A DNA stretch of 19,824 nucleotides from Bremia lactucae (Eukaryota > Oomycota > Peronosporomycetes > Peronosporales > Peronosporaceae), in the NCBI RefSeq assembly GCF_004359215.1, contig NW_027152181.1, positions 1 through 19,824 of the forward strand, in the 5' to 3' direction. Below are positions 8,886-18,194 of this stretch, in pieces; the stretch's first letter is position 1, and each line of letters starts with the position of its first letter. The notes beneath the pieces are model-generated. The model was not told where the DNA came from. It did no database searches and saw nothing but the letters and a program-made list of their open reading frames with translations. The position numbers and the translations under genes are program-made.

Positions 8886-10350
8886 TCTATGGTTTAAGTG
8901 GGGGGAAATTTAGATTAGATTTTATTTCCTTGTTGCCCAAAAGTTGTGGCAGCACTAACCGAGAGGTCGCGGATACGAGCCTCGCTAATGTCCGGAAGTT
9001 TAAGCCTTTAGAGAACTGTTGTTTGGGGTTCATCAGTGCTAACCTGCCATATAGTGACGTCCTCCATTTCTGTGCTGTAACTTACAACATAAGGAAAGTA
9101 ATGTGGTTATAAACCAATGGACAATAGGAATAAATGGCCAGCAACGTTTTGTAGGAATGAATAGACGTGAATCATTTCACTCACAAATAACACACTCGTC
9201 ATATACTTACGTTTGGTCTTACAGTCTCGGCCACAAGTAACAACTCTACAAGCATAGACCTTCTTTAAAATCAGAAAGAAAAAACCGGAGAGAAAATGCC
9301 ATTTCTCTTTTTCTCTTTCAGGTACCGCTCTTTATACAGGTATTTTTTTCAAGGTCATATATCCCTCGAAACCTTGAGTCGATTTGGCTTCTTGTACCGC
9401 ACTTCTCAAGAATTTCAAATTTGCACGAAGCGGAGATGGAATCCGCACCCATTAGGTCTAACTGACAGCTACTGCCTGCTTGAGCAACAAAAATTTGCTT
9501 TTATATCGAATTGACTTAGACCACTGACTCATCAAAACAACCACACAACAAACACAACTCAACAAATTATTGCTCAAGCACAGAATTCTGTAAATTTAAA
9601 AAATGGCGCGGACTTTCAGCAGATTGACGTAGTGAAACGAGAATGCGCACTTCACAGCCTTTCCACCAAGGCACGCAAGCACTTTTGTATATATGTATTT
9701 AAGATAGGCTAATGTTACCCTGGCGAGATTGAGAAGTCACCTAGTCAATTATGTAATATACGACCCTAGTAAACTGCAATGTGATTAGAAATTTCAACAA
9801 ACTTTCTCTCAACTCGTACTTACATATTTGGTACAAACACTTCAACAAGCTATGCGCATAAACCTGTTCTTTCCTAAATGTGCACATGCATTTTCAGACT
9901 TGCAACATCTCCTTCAACATTTACGTCCGAAAGTCAGCAGAATAAGAGAATGTCATATTTTGAGGCGGTTTCACGTACTTCAGCAAAAGCTTAGGTCATT
10001 TAGGAACGATATCGCGCGTACTAAACAAAAATGTTTAGCATGGAGGAGCTTAATGAGCTTACGTGCTGATTATAGAGAGATTAAAATCCAGCAGAATTGA
10101 GACAGCAAGATGAAAAAAACCAATTTACGCACTTTTGTCAAACCACTTGCGATATTTTTGGCATAAACACTGCACAGATGTGCTTAATTTAGTAAACAGC
10201 AACTTAGAACTTCTAAAGCTAGCACAATAGTAATCTTTCGTGTTTTAAGCTCTCGTAATGCAGCCTTACTTCCTCGACTCGAGATGCCGGCGTAAAATGG
10301 AGCGCTAGTGCACTCATGCTGACGAAGAAGCTGGTATTTCAGCTTGGAAA
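8886..10350. other. core of the foldback-like element, no gene seen
   Basis: This is AT-rich sequence with only short reading frames (at most about 90 codons, at 9828-10100) that match nothing I know. No transposase motif, LTR or RNA gene is recognisable. Confidence 0.6.
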
Positions 10351-10585
10351 TTATCCAGTCATGTATAATATTATCAAATTGAGCGGATTTTACCAGAATC
10401 TGAGGGGAGCTTTAAGGCTTGCTTTATAAATTGCTTCAACTGGCAATCACTGACTGGCGGTACAGTGCTGGTGAACCCCATACACCAGTTTCCGAAGCTT
10501 TTACTTTTTGTCGTTGCCGGGTATCGAACTAGTAACAAGTGGGATGCACCGCCATGCCTTGCCCGACTGAGCCCAACACACGATA
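10350..10585 (-). repeat. candidate tRNA-derived SINE
   Basis: On the minus strand, GGGCTCAGTCGG (10574-10563) fits a Pol III A box with one mismatch, and AGTTCGATACC (10530-10520) fits a B box. The spacing is 33 bp, as in tRNA heads. The flanks do not fold into a clean cloverleaf, so this looks like a SINE head rather than a tRNA gene. The 3' limit is uncertain. tRNA-related SINEs are known from Phytophthora. Confidence 0.45.
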
Positions 10586-10684
10586 CTGTCCACACTCAAC
10601 ATCTCCGTATTATTCTTGTCATACGACCCCTATACACGCATATGCATAAAGCGCAACACTTTCGATGAACACATCAAACTTCAA

Positions 10685-10755
10685 CACCACTCGCAACTGA
10701 AGCAGTGGGAAGTGGACTTGTACTGAAGCAGTACAAGTCGTAGTGCCCCGTTACA
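10685..10755 (+). repeat. Gypsy LTR end fragment, plus orientation
   Basis: This 71-bp piece ends in GTTACA and matches the end of LTR B (inverse of 12077-12147) with about two mismatches, in the opposite direction to the other LTRs here. No primer-binding site follows, so it is an isolated fragment inside the foldback core. Confidence 0.75.
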
Positions 10756-10884
10756 ACTTTTTACTAAGTATTTCCCTGTCACACTAATAATGCACATTAG
10801 TATCTTTAGCTTAGTCTGCATTCTTCGGTGCTGTAGCTGCTGTAACTTGCTTTAGAAATATCCAGAAACGTAAGTAATCCAAGG

Positions 10885-11705
10885 CAATCTACAACGCTGG
10901 CGATTTGGAGCTTTTTCCATTTCATTTGAGTCCCAGTCCAATAGTGCTTAATGCCAAGCATGATGAAACTTACCATTTGAGCTTTGCGTAAATGTAAAGA
11001 AGCATTCGTCGTGTTCCAATCATACGCTTGTACGTTTATTCCTGTGTGTAAATATGCTTGCCAAGCGCCATGCAGTCACCCCCCCCCGCTAGTACTTGCT
11101 GCAGTTTTCGTGTGACGGGAGGTGCTGAGGCTTATGGCAGTTGGTTTAAGTAGTCTTAGTCACCGGCCCTCCGCGATGAATACCCCTCACATTCCCTTAA
11201 AAGTGAGATACACCCTTGTACTGAATATCTCAACTCATAGCTACCTTTCCTTTCGTCGAAGGGCTTGGCCCTGCCGCTGTCGCCAATAGGTGAGCTCAGT
11301 ATCTTAATGTGGAAAATGCTTGTTGAAATGAAGGCTTTTGTTCGTGACTGCAAAGTTAGACATGATATGTATCGAATGGTGGACTTGATGTTTGTTACTC
11401 CAGGCTATCGTTATCAATTCAATTGAAGCAATTCAGTGGAGATACTAAACCATAAGCTCAGTGGGCAACTTAGGAGGGACATACGATACAAGGTGAGCGA
11501 CCATACTCGAAGAGTACTCCAAATTCGTGCCATTTCGATTTTGTCTTAAGAAATATACATACGGAGATATAAAAGCCGCAAAAGCATTGAACATTGTGGT
11601 TCGTACCGCATTATTTTACTTGTATCGATTTTGGTCGCCGTAAATATATCCCTTATGATAAACACGCTGAAAGGTAAGAAAAACCCGTACTTGGCTTGAT
11701 TTTTT
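10885..11705 (-). repeat. right inverted arm
   Basis: Inverse copy of 8058-8885. It starts at CAATCTAC, and homology to the other arm is lost just inside this point. The outer end stops at the N at 11706. Confidence 0.92.
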
Positions 11706-11706
11706 N

Positions 11707-12026
11707 AGAGTTTCGGGACGACGCGTTTGCGTCATCCCAGGTACAGGGGTCTGTACCTGTTGTAATCTCAACAGTTCCGCCTGTTGAGAGCCTTGCTGAT
11801 TCAGCAAGGCTACTTTTTCCTTCATCTCGTCAAGTTCATGTTGTATGAACTTGGCGACGGTTGAATGGAGGGCATCTCTGTCTAAGTTGGACAGTAATGC
11901 CAGGATTGCATCGTTTCCTACGGTCGAACTCATTCGTTCAACCGCACTCCTTTCTATATCACTTAGAAAGGAGTAGCTTTCAGGGGAAACGTGATGCGTA
12001 TTCCCACTATCATCTAACATGTCCAT
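11707..12026 (-). pseudogene. Gypsy B gag N-terminus, truncated
   Basis: An open frame of 106 codons starts at the ATG at 12026, 51 bp inside the LTR end, the normal position of gag. It is acidic with a coiled-coil-like helix (HELDEMKEKVALLNQQGSQQ) ahead of a Gln-rich part (LLRLQQVQTPVPG). It is far better preserved than gag A (5505-4331). It is cut at RRPET by the inverted-repeat element, so the capsid core and all of pol are missing on this side. Confidence 0.8.
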
Positions 12027-12076
12027 GTTAGATGTGGGAAATGTGGTCCTTGGACGGACTACAAAGTGCTACCAGG

Positions 12077-12204
12077 TGTAACGGGGCACTACGACTTGTA
12101 CTGTTTCAGTACAAGTCCACTTCGCACTGCTTCAGTTGCGAGTGGTGCCTTACGTTATTTCACGTACACTAGTACGTGCAGAGGAAGACTTCTCTTAAGG
12201 TAAC
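12077..12204 (-). repeat. Gypsy B LTR, partial
   Basis: Its end (GTTACA at 12082-12077) is followed by CC and a TGG primer-binding site (12074-12057). The start lies in the gap. Compared with the 293-bp LTR A, roughly 320 bp between here and 12305 are missing, so the 100-N gap is a placeholder. Confidence 0.8.
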
Positions 12205-12304
12205 NNNNNNNNNNNNNNNNNNNNNNNNNNNNNNNNNNNNNNNNNNNNNNNNNNNNNNNNNNNNNNNNNNNNNNNNNNNNNNNNNNNNNNNNNNNNNNNN
12301 NNNN
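12205..12304. other. assembly gap (100 N, size unknown)
   Basis: The round number suggests an arbitrary gap. Alignment with 5670-5990 implies about 320 bp are missing: the LTR start, the polypurine tract and the start of the antisense frame. Confidence 0.95.
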
Positions 12305-13644
12305 AGGGGCCACGTTGGTGGATCTTCTGCGAAGACGCCCACTCAACCTCACACTAAGCGCACGCGCCGCGGTAATTCGCCGGCCGCGTCTAATGCCTTA
12401 GTCCAAACGCCGAAAGCTACTGCTGCTGTCGCGTTAACAGGGCTAAAGGATCCATCCCACTTTAACAGTGAGGATGTTGATCCGTCGCTCATTGGTGACA
12501 ATAAAAAGTCGACACCGTTGCCATCACCTCAGAGTAGTGATGCGGACAACGAGCTCATGAGGAAGGATGACGGCGCATTATTGCCCATCCAAACTTCTCG
12601 CATGGCTCACAACATGGAGACAGCAACATTTGCGAATGCTGTCTCGTCGTCTGCGCTAGAAAGCGCGGCGACAGATAATGAGAGCGCTGCCTGTGAAGCC
12701 CGCAGCCGCAGCCGCAGCCGCTTCTCCGTTATGTATAAATACAACGCCTTATTCTCAGACCATAATCCATAATGGTTCTGACATAGAGGATTCGGAGCCT
12801 ATAGCTCCGCCGACGACACGTGAACGTCCTCAGTCGGTGTCACAAGCCAGTCGTTTTGAACGTGGCTATGTGACGAGTGGTATATCACGAATATACCCTC
12901 AATCTAAATGGCCTCTTTAAACCGGCCAAGAGCGTCGCTCCTAGAGCGCGCTCTTGTAGACGAACCATGGAGGGCTCAGGGAAAATCGCTTGGGCGTATT
13001 TTCTCGATCCCGGTCGTGTTGCGTTCAAATGAAACGCCCGACCAACACGAGGCGGAATTTCTGCGCCGCATTCATCCGCATTCCGATGCGATAAAACAGC
13101 GGTCGCAGCGAATTAATTTCGCCCGCTTGCGTGTACAAGAAATCATGGGCGGTACTGTACCCCCTGTTTCTTTTCACCACGCTGTTTCTGCTAGTCCATT
13201 TGGGACTAGCGAAGAGGCCTCAGCTGGTACTCCTTTTTATAGGCAGCAACCAAGCCGGGCACGTCAATACGTAGAGTATCGATCCTCGTCCAAAGGAAAG
13301 GTTACCCGAAGAGTCAAAACTCTTCGGGTAACCTTTCCTTTGGACGAGGATCTGATACCCAGGCAACCTTTAAACAAGAAAGCGTTGACTCCCACCCGCA
13401 TCCAATAAAGCATACGGCGTCCGACAGGAGTGGCGATCTCGCTTAGCTTCTTGCGGCTGCCTTTCATCCGTCCGTACAGGCGTTTCGCGCTGCTGAACGA
13501 CCTATTGCGGATCTCGAGGGTCAAGTCTCGCGACTGACCTTGGATCTTTGTGATGTCCGAGCGAAGGATCGTCAGGGTTATGAACGCCTAGAGACTTGCT
13601 TGAACATTTTTAAGCGGATGATGCTGAGTAATCCAAGGTACTAG
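12305..13644 (+). pseudogene. antisense reading frame in Gypsy 3' region, copy B
   Basis: This is the counterpart of 5977-7368, better kept. Its start is in the gap. It is open from 12305 for about 150 codons (KTPTQPHTKRTRR, DPSHFNSEDVDPSLI, NELMRKDDGALLP), shifts frame near a GCAGCC repeat (12699-12720), then continues with NGSDIEDSEPIAPPTTRERP. After another shift comes ETPDQHEAEFLRRIHPHSD to QPSRARQYVEYRS; an extra A near 13026 breaks the frame. The last part is identical to copy A, with a TAG before LLAAAFHP. A rough hand tally over the first 130 codons against copy A gives about 11, 15 and 25 differences at codon positions 1, 2 and 3. That hints at past protein-level constraint on this strand. 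Function unknown. Confidence 0.5.
13281..13352. repeat. perfect 34-bp inverted repeat with 4-nt loop
   Basis: Left arm 13281-13314, loop CAAA, right arm 13319-13352, with no mismatch. The right arm is the normal chromodomain sequence, and the left arm is its inverse copy in place of the native sequence still seen at about 7000-7015 in copy A. It could form a stable cruciform or RNA hairpin. Confidence 0.95.
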
Positions 13645-13955
13645 TGTGATGTCCTTCGCTCTCCGAGTCCTGTTCGTGGTGGAAGGAGTCGGTCGGCTGA
13701 TAGTTTTTCGCCCTCTCCGTCTCCCTCAACCGAACAACGCTCGACTCACAGTCGGCGTCACCATCGGTTTCCTTAGACGGACGGGGGTATGTCACCTCAT
13801 TTGGGTCTACATACCTTTAAAGACAACCCACGTAAAATACGGGGTGCGTCTTCATGTACTTGGGAAGGGCGAGCCTATAAATGAGGTCTCCAACCTTTTC
13901 TACCACCGTAAAGAGCCCAATGAAACGCGGCAACAACTTCGTAGTACCTCCAGGT
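13363..13955. repeat. 593-bp identical repeat, copy 2
   Basis: Same as 7087-7679 at a constant offset of 6276 bp. Here the integrase sequence continues past the end, to about 14050. Confidence 0.9.
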
Positions 13956-14055
13956 TGTACAGAAATTGCATTCTTAGGTAGGTTAGCAGTACTTAATAGT
14001 ACGTTTTCACCCGCATAAAAGCGTTCAATATTTTTGTCCACTGGCTGTTAGCCGT

Positions 14056-14303
14056 GGAGCAATGCGTTATGGCGTAGCTCATCGAGGACGACACCTGGAT
14101 GGTCACGTTCGCCATGTTGCATTTGCGCGGTAAGGCCTCAGAGTGGGATTACTCGGCGCTTATGGCGGATAGAAAGGCGTTTTCTACATAAGCGATCTTT
14201 AAGGAAAAGATTCGTGCCATGTACCAGCCGCCGAACAACTAAGTGTTGCTTCAGGCGCACTTCTTTGGGGCGCGACAGGCGAAGCGATCTCTGCAAGAGT
14301 CGT
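14056..14303 (+). pseudogene. gag fragment of Gypsy lineage C, isolated
   Basis: The plus strand reads EDDTWMVTFAMLHLRGKASE, KEKIRAMYQPPNN, FGARQAKRSLQE. This matches the gag at 15216-15410 by about 85% by eye, with its own stops. It lies exactly where the integrase core of Gypsy B should be, between the C-terminal domain (ending about 14050) and the zinc-finger part (from about 14300). The right junction shares a few bases (GAGTC). Confidence 0.8.
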
Positions 14304-14700
14304 AAGAATGTCTTTTCACGGCCCAGATGCCCACTAAATGGCGCATCATGGATCTCGTGAAGGATCATCAGCTTGAGATCTGTGTCATGTAGCACATAGA
14401 ATCTGAAGGGATCACAAGGTGACAGCTGATGCCATAACAGGCCGTCGCTGTAGCTAAAGCAATTGAGTTTAGCTTTCAGGTGCGACGGAAGGGTTACCTA
14501 TCGTCCACCAAAGTGATCCAACAGCAGGCGACAATGGTCGTCCTAGCTGTAGCTCTCTTTTATTTCAAAGCTAATGAGCTCGTCACGTGGTATGCCTTCA
14601 TGGCTGCCAACGTTGACGGCTGAAGTTGTGCGTTAGCAGTAGACACACTTTCCTGGTGTCTTACCTTGAAGTCTGGTCTGGGCGATAAAGCGTCAGCCAA
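14299..14700 (-). pseudogene. Gypsy B integrase H2C2 zinc-binding part and spacer
   Basis: The minus strand at about 14395-14300 reads MLHDTDLKLMILHEIHDAP followed by FSGHLGREKTFLRL, the start of the H2C2 zinc-binding domain at the integrase N-terminus. The sequence breaks off before the cysteines. From 14400 to 14700 is the spacer between RNase H and integrase, with several stops and no clear motif. Confidence 0.78.
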
Positions 14701-15215
14701 GACATTCATTCGACTTACCCGGCTTGTATTCGACTTGTATTAAATTTGGAGAAGAACGTAAGCTATCTTGACATTCTAGGCGAGAGGTGCGGTGAGTTTA
14801 TTGCGGTCCGCAGTGATGTGTGGTTCGCATAAACGACAAATAATTCGGTGCCCAGTAAGTGCACACGAAACTTGACAAGAGCATATTTAATTGAAAGTAG
14901 CTCCTTGTCATGCACGGGGTAATTCAATTCCACGGCTTTTGAAAGCCGGGACAAATAAGAGATGACGCGGTCAACGCCGTCGTCATCCTTCTGCATGAGC
15001 GCGCTGCTGATTGCAAGATTACTTGCATCGCAGACGACGCAAAAGGGCTTATCCGCGTCTAACAATGCCAAAATCAGTGTCTCTACAAGAGATTCTTCAC
15101 TGACGTGAACGCATCAACTTGTTTCTTTAACCAAACCCGTTCTGCGTCCTTTTTAAAGGAGGTCAGATAATGATTTGGTTTGCTCAGCATAATTCTTGCT
15201 ATATTTATGCAAGTA
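14701..15215 (-). pseudogene. Gypsy B RNase H domain and RT connection
   Basis: The fragment begins at about 15212 with YYLHKYSKNYAEQTKSLSDLL, the RT-RNase H connection. An open stretch of 102 codons follows (15071-14763): KPFCVVCDASNLAI (catalytic Asp kept), RVISYLSRL, YPVHDKELLSIKYAL and FRVHLLGTELFVVYANHTSL. The aspartate of the usual YTDH motif is Asn here. It ends in a LTFFSKFN-like segment. The domain would degrade the RNA strand during reverse transcription. The RT itself is missing upstream, cut by gag C at 15216. Confidence 0.87.
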
Positions 15216-15861
15216 ATATGCGAACATGACGCACCTGCGCGGTAAGGCCTCAAAGTGAGTTTACTCGGCGCTTATGGCGGACAGAAAGCGCTCCCTACAT
15301 AAGCAATATCTAAGGAAAAGATTCGCGCCATGTACCAACTGCTGAACAACGAAGTGTTGCTTCAGGCGCGCTTCTTTAAAGCGCGACAGGCAAAGCGATC
15401 TCTGCAAGAGTATATGCAAGAGACGCGCTCGCTGTCGGAGTCCATTACCGTAGGTCCGATTCCGGAGCACATTAAGGTGCCCACGTTTATGAACGGACTA
15501 CGGCATGGCCCATCGCGACAGGCCTTTTTCAGAAAGGTGCCGTCGACGATGGAAGAGGCAATCCAAATTGCCTTGGTTGAGGAGCAATCCTACAACTGTG
15601 CCTCGGCGGCAGCTTGGTATAAGCCGTCGGCCGAGAGGTCAGATGCCACTCCCATGGAGTTGGGCAATGCGGACGTGGTCTGTTATAAATGCGGGCAAGC
15701 GCGGCCGTATGATATCTCGCTGCTATGTTAGGGTCCGTACTGGGGCTAAGACGCCCCGCAAGAGGACTCCCTACCCAAAGGGTGATGGCAAGAACCGGCG
15801 TGCGAGACGCGTGAGTTCTGCGTCGTCCACCGATGGTTTGAAATATGCAGGGGCGCAGTAG
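15216..15861 (+). pseudogene. Gypsy C gag with zinc knuckle
   Basis: On the plus strand THLRGKASK, SALMADRK and, from 15330, an open frame: MYQLLNNEVLLQARFFKAR, QEYMQETRSLSESITVGPIP, FMNGLRHGPSRQAFF, EEAIQIALVEEQSYN, and DATPMELGNADVVCYKCG. One extra G at about 15697 shifts the frame within the CCHC knuckle. In the next frame the sequence continues KRGRMISRCYVRVRTG, with Arg in the histidine position. A basic tail ends at 15861. It belongs to a different Gypsy lineage from A and B. The start is lost at 15216. Confidence 0.85.
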
Positions 15862-15884
15862 GGGAGGGATGCCTTTCCGACGCA

Positions 15885-16294
15885 GACTCTAGAGCTACCC
15901 TAAAGTTCAGAGTTGCGGAACAAATGGGTAGGACAGTCCCTGAGGTCTTAAAATTTCGGACTCAACCCTGCTGGTCTATAGCGCTCAAGTATGAGGCTAT
16001 GACCAGGTGATGACCCTAGTGGATCCGGGTGCATCACAAATTTTGTAAAACTCGCGGCTCTAAGAAAGAAACGGGCAATGTTTAATTCGCTTTAACAGGA
16101 TGGCAAGGGAGAAGAGGCGACCGTTCGTTCAGCGAAAGGTGCGCTTGTTAAGTCTTAGGGAGTTTAGGTTGAACTCGCCTTCAGCTTTAGTGACTTTTTT
16201 GTAAAGCGAAGTTCACGGTGCTAGGTATGGAGATTCCGTATGACCTCATCCTAGGCATGACATTGCTGGCAACCACCAACTTATAAATAGACTG
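15885..16294 (+). pseudogene. Gypsy C aspartic protease
   Basis: The plus strand reads LKFRVAEQMGRTVPEV, then LVDPGASQIL and a stop (active-site D at 16022), later VELAFSFSDF and FTVLGMEIPYDLILGM. This is the retropepsin fold with Pro after the catalytic Asp. The DNA matches the inverse of 17790-18187 (element D) closely. At about 16294 the sequence switches to the minus-strand RT of element D. Confidence 0.83.
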
Positions 16295-17345
16295 GCGTAC
16301 GATACATCCCAGCACAGGTATCTCAGGGACTTTTAAGACACATTTTTGCAAGTTGACGAACAATTGGGCGTCCTTCAAAGTCTGCAACACAGCGTCTTAA
16401 TGACGCTTGTGCGACTCTATTGTGCTCAGCCCGTCCTCTGCCCTACAATGCACGAATACATCGTCAAAGAAATGAAGCGCGTAGGCACAGTGCTGACGCA
16501 TCACGTGAGCCACCACTCGGTTGAATGTCGCTGGTGCGTTTTTAAACCTTGGGGCATCACAAGCCACTGCTTACAGCTGTTTTGGCTACATCGGACTCTC
16601 TCATGAGTACCTGATAGTAAACATCCTTCAAATTTAACGCGGAAAAAATAGTTGACTTTCCCATCGAGTACAACAAAACATCTTTCCGCAGGATTGGCGT
16701 TTGAGCCGGTATGGTCGCCGTGTTCAGCTTATTGTAAGCATGAACCACGCGCCATCCACCTGTGGCTTTACGCACACAAAAGGTCGGGCTGCAGTGAGGC
16801 GATTTACTCTCACGCACATGTCCCGCCTTGGCTCGTTTGTCGAAGAACTCATCGATATAATCGACTTGTTCTTTCGGCAACGGCCATTGCATGGTCACAC
16901 AATAGTTGGTTCCAGGTTCGAGGTCCATCTCGTGCCCGATGCCCCTATCTGCTAGTAGGCGGATCGGCACTTCTTCTGGGAACACATCGCGATGATTCCA
17001 CGGAACCTCAAAGAACGAACTGTCTCTCAAGACATCCCAGCCTTGAGCAGCGAACCGTTTATGTTTGTCCGTTTCTAGTACGCTCTCGTCCATTGTGGAC
17101 GACGAGCAATAGTCCACCAAAATCTCTTTTGTAACTAGTGTGACTGTTTCGTCGATCCTTACTTCATTTAATTCGGCAAAGAACAGATCCCACGACATCT
17201 CCGGGAGATTTACTATCTCCTCGGAAAATTTATAGACTTGCCGGAGCACCTCAACTGAGAATGCCTCCGCAAATTCGTATTTGACGGCCTCGAACACCAC
17301 GTTCGAATGCCCGTCCTTTTTGTTAGGAAATAATCCAAAGGTCAC
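16294..17345 (-). pseudogene. Gypsy D reverse transcriptase and preceding linker
   Basis: A 262-codon open frame (17345-16557) holds the linker, then FPEEVPIRLLADRGIGHEMD, QWPLPKEQVDYIDEFF, ESKSPHCSPTFCVRKATGG, VVHAYNKLN and motif A as FSALNLKDVYYQVLM. The catalytic Asp before L is Asn. Near 16557 a short deletion removes the TPSGMLWEW segment and shifts the frame. Then come FKNAPATFNRVVAHVM, the catalytic box FFDDVFVH (FFDD at 16471-16460), and after another break LQTLKDAQLFVNLQKC and EIPVLGCIV at 16390-16294. The mutated motif A and the deletion make it non-functional. Confidence 0.9.
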
Positions 17346-17789
17346 TCGTTGAGACGTGCTTTTGATCGTCCTAATCTGTCAGGTACTCGTTCTTCGAGTC
17401 ACCATGACCTTTGTTTGGGAAGCGGGTGCCGTTGCTCTCCCGGCTAACGCACTCACTGTGTCAATTCATTCGACGCTCCTATCAGCTCGCTGTCTACTGC
17501 GATAGGCCTTTGGCTCTGTGCAGGACACTCAGACGCATGACCACTTGTCATCGTCCTTTACACTACCCCAGTCTCCACGAGCTGGGCAGGAATTTGTGTC
17601 ACCTGACATCCAGTCGATACACTTCCAACGACACCAGCTTATGGCTATGGGTAAAACTTGTGACGTTTTGACTTCCCGCCAACGCACTGTCGAGTGTTTT
17701 CGAGACGACACCAGATGCATATGCCTCTTGCAGGAGTACATTATTTCCGGTGTCCTGCGTAGAGTTTGCAATTGGTCGTGTACGCCAGT
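17346..17789 (-). other. decayed linker of Gypsy D
   Basis: Between protease and RT on the minus strand the frames are short and no domain is recognisable. It corresponds in position to the PR-RT linker. Confidence 0.5.
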
Positions 17790-18187
17790 CTATCCATCGT
17801 TGGTGTTATGTTGACCATGGTATGCCTCGAATGAGGTCATACGGACTCTCCATCCCTAGCACTGTGAACCTCTCTTTACAAGAGAAGTCACTAAAGCTGA
17901 AGGGGCGTTCGACCTAAACTTCCTCAGACTTAACGAGTGCGCCGTTCGCTAAACGAACGGTCGCCTCTTTTTGCTTGCCATCCTGTCAAAGCGAATCAAA
18001 CATCACCGCTCCCTTTCTTAGAGCCGCGAGTTTTGCAAAATTTTGTGATGCACTCGGATCCACTAGGAGGGTCATTACGTGGTCATAGCCTCTTCCTTGA
18101 GCGCTATAGACCAGCAGGGTTGAAGTCCGAGGTTTCGAGACCTCAGGGACTGTCCTAACCATTTGTTCCGCAACTCTGAACTTTAGG
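17790..18187 (-). pseudogene. Gypsy D aspartic protease
   Basis: The minus strand reads LKFRVAEQMVRTVPEVSK, MTLLVDPSASQNFAKLAAL (codon D at 18065-18063, then P-S where most retropepsins have [ST]-G), EATVRLANGALVKSEEV, FSFSDFSCKERFTVLGMESP and a WIDWR-like end. One stop follows FDSL. It is the inverted counterpart of 15885-16294. Confidence 0.83.
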
Positions 18188-18194
18188 GTGATCC

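Larger units (their letters stand above)
8058..11705. mobile_element. foldback-like element with about 820-bp inverted arms
   Basis: The two arms (8058-8885 and 10885-11705) are inverse copies, about 95% identical by eye, around a 2-kb core with no transposase that I can recognise. It interrupts gag of the Gypsy unit at 11707. Long terminal inverted repeats suggest a foldback or Mutator-like non-autonomous element. An inverted duplication is the alternative. Both outer ends stop at N, so target duplications cannot be checked. Confidence 0.6.
13210..14050 (-). pseudogene. Gypsy B integrase C-terminus and chromodomain
   Basis: From 14041 the minus strand reads VDKNIERFYAGENVLLST, LLPRFIG and HPVFYVG, the integrase C-terminal domain. 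The same charged tail as at 6930-7679 follows, then the chromodomain start (GGSQRFLV, YQILVQRKGYPKSFDS). After FDS the expected WEP is gone: a perfect hairpin (13281-13352) has replaced it. One stop separates HPVFYVGCL from the tail. Upstream, the catalytic core of integrase is missing and a plus-strand gag piece sits in its place. Confidence 0.85.
16294..18187 (-). mobile_element. Gypsy D fragment (protease, linker, RT)
   Basis: A minus-strand relative of element C with protease (18187-17790), an unrecognised linker (17790-17345) and RT (17345-16294). It is cut at the right by Copia sequence and at the left by the junction with C after LGCIV. No LTR or gag of its own is visible. Confidence 0.85.

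Noticed and set aside
9828..10100. 90-codon frame in the foldback core
   Set aside because: No recognisable domain, no repeat support from the other copy, AT-rich surroundings. Length is within chance expectation.
10512..10580. A true tRNA gene
   Set aside because: Box motifs are good but the T stem and acceptor stem do not pair, so SINE head is the better reading.
12699..12720. GCAGCC hexamer repeat
   Set aside because: About three units only; noted because it sits at a frameshift of the antisense frame, but too short to be a feature by itself.
16652..17134. 160-codon plus-strand frame opposite Gypsy D RT
   Set aside because: The minus strand carries clear RT and linker motifs here; the plus-strand frame is a mirror of them.
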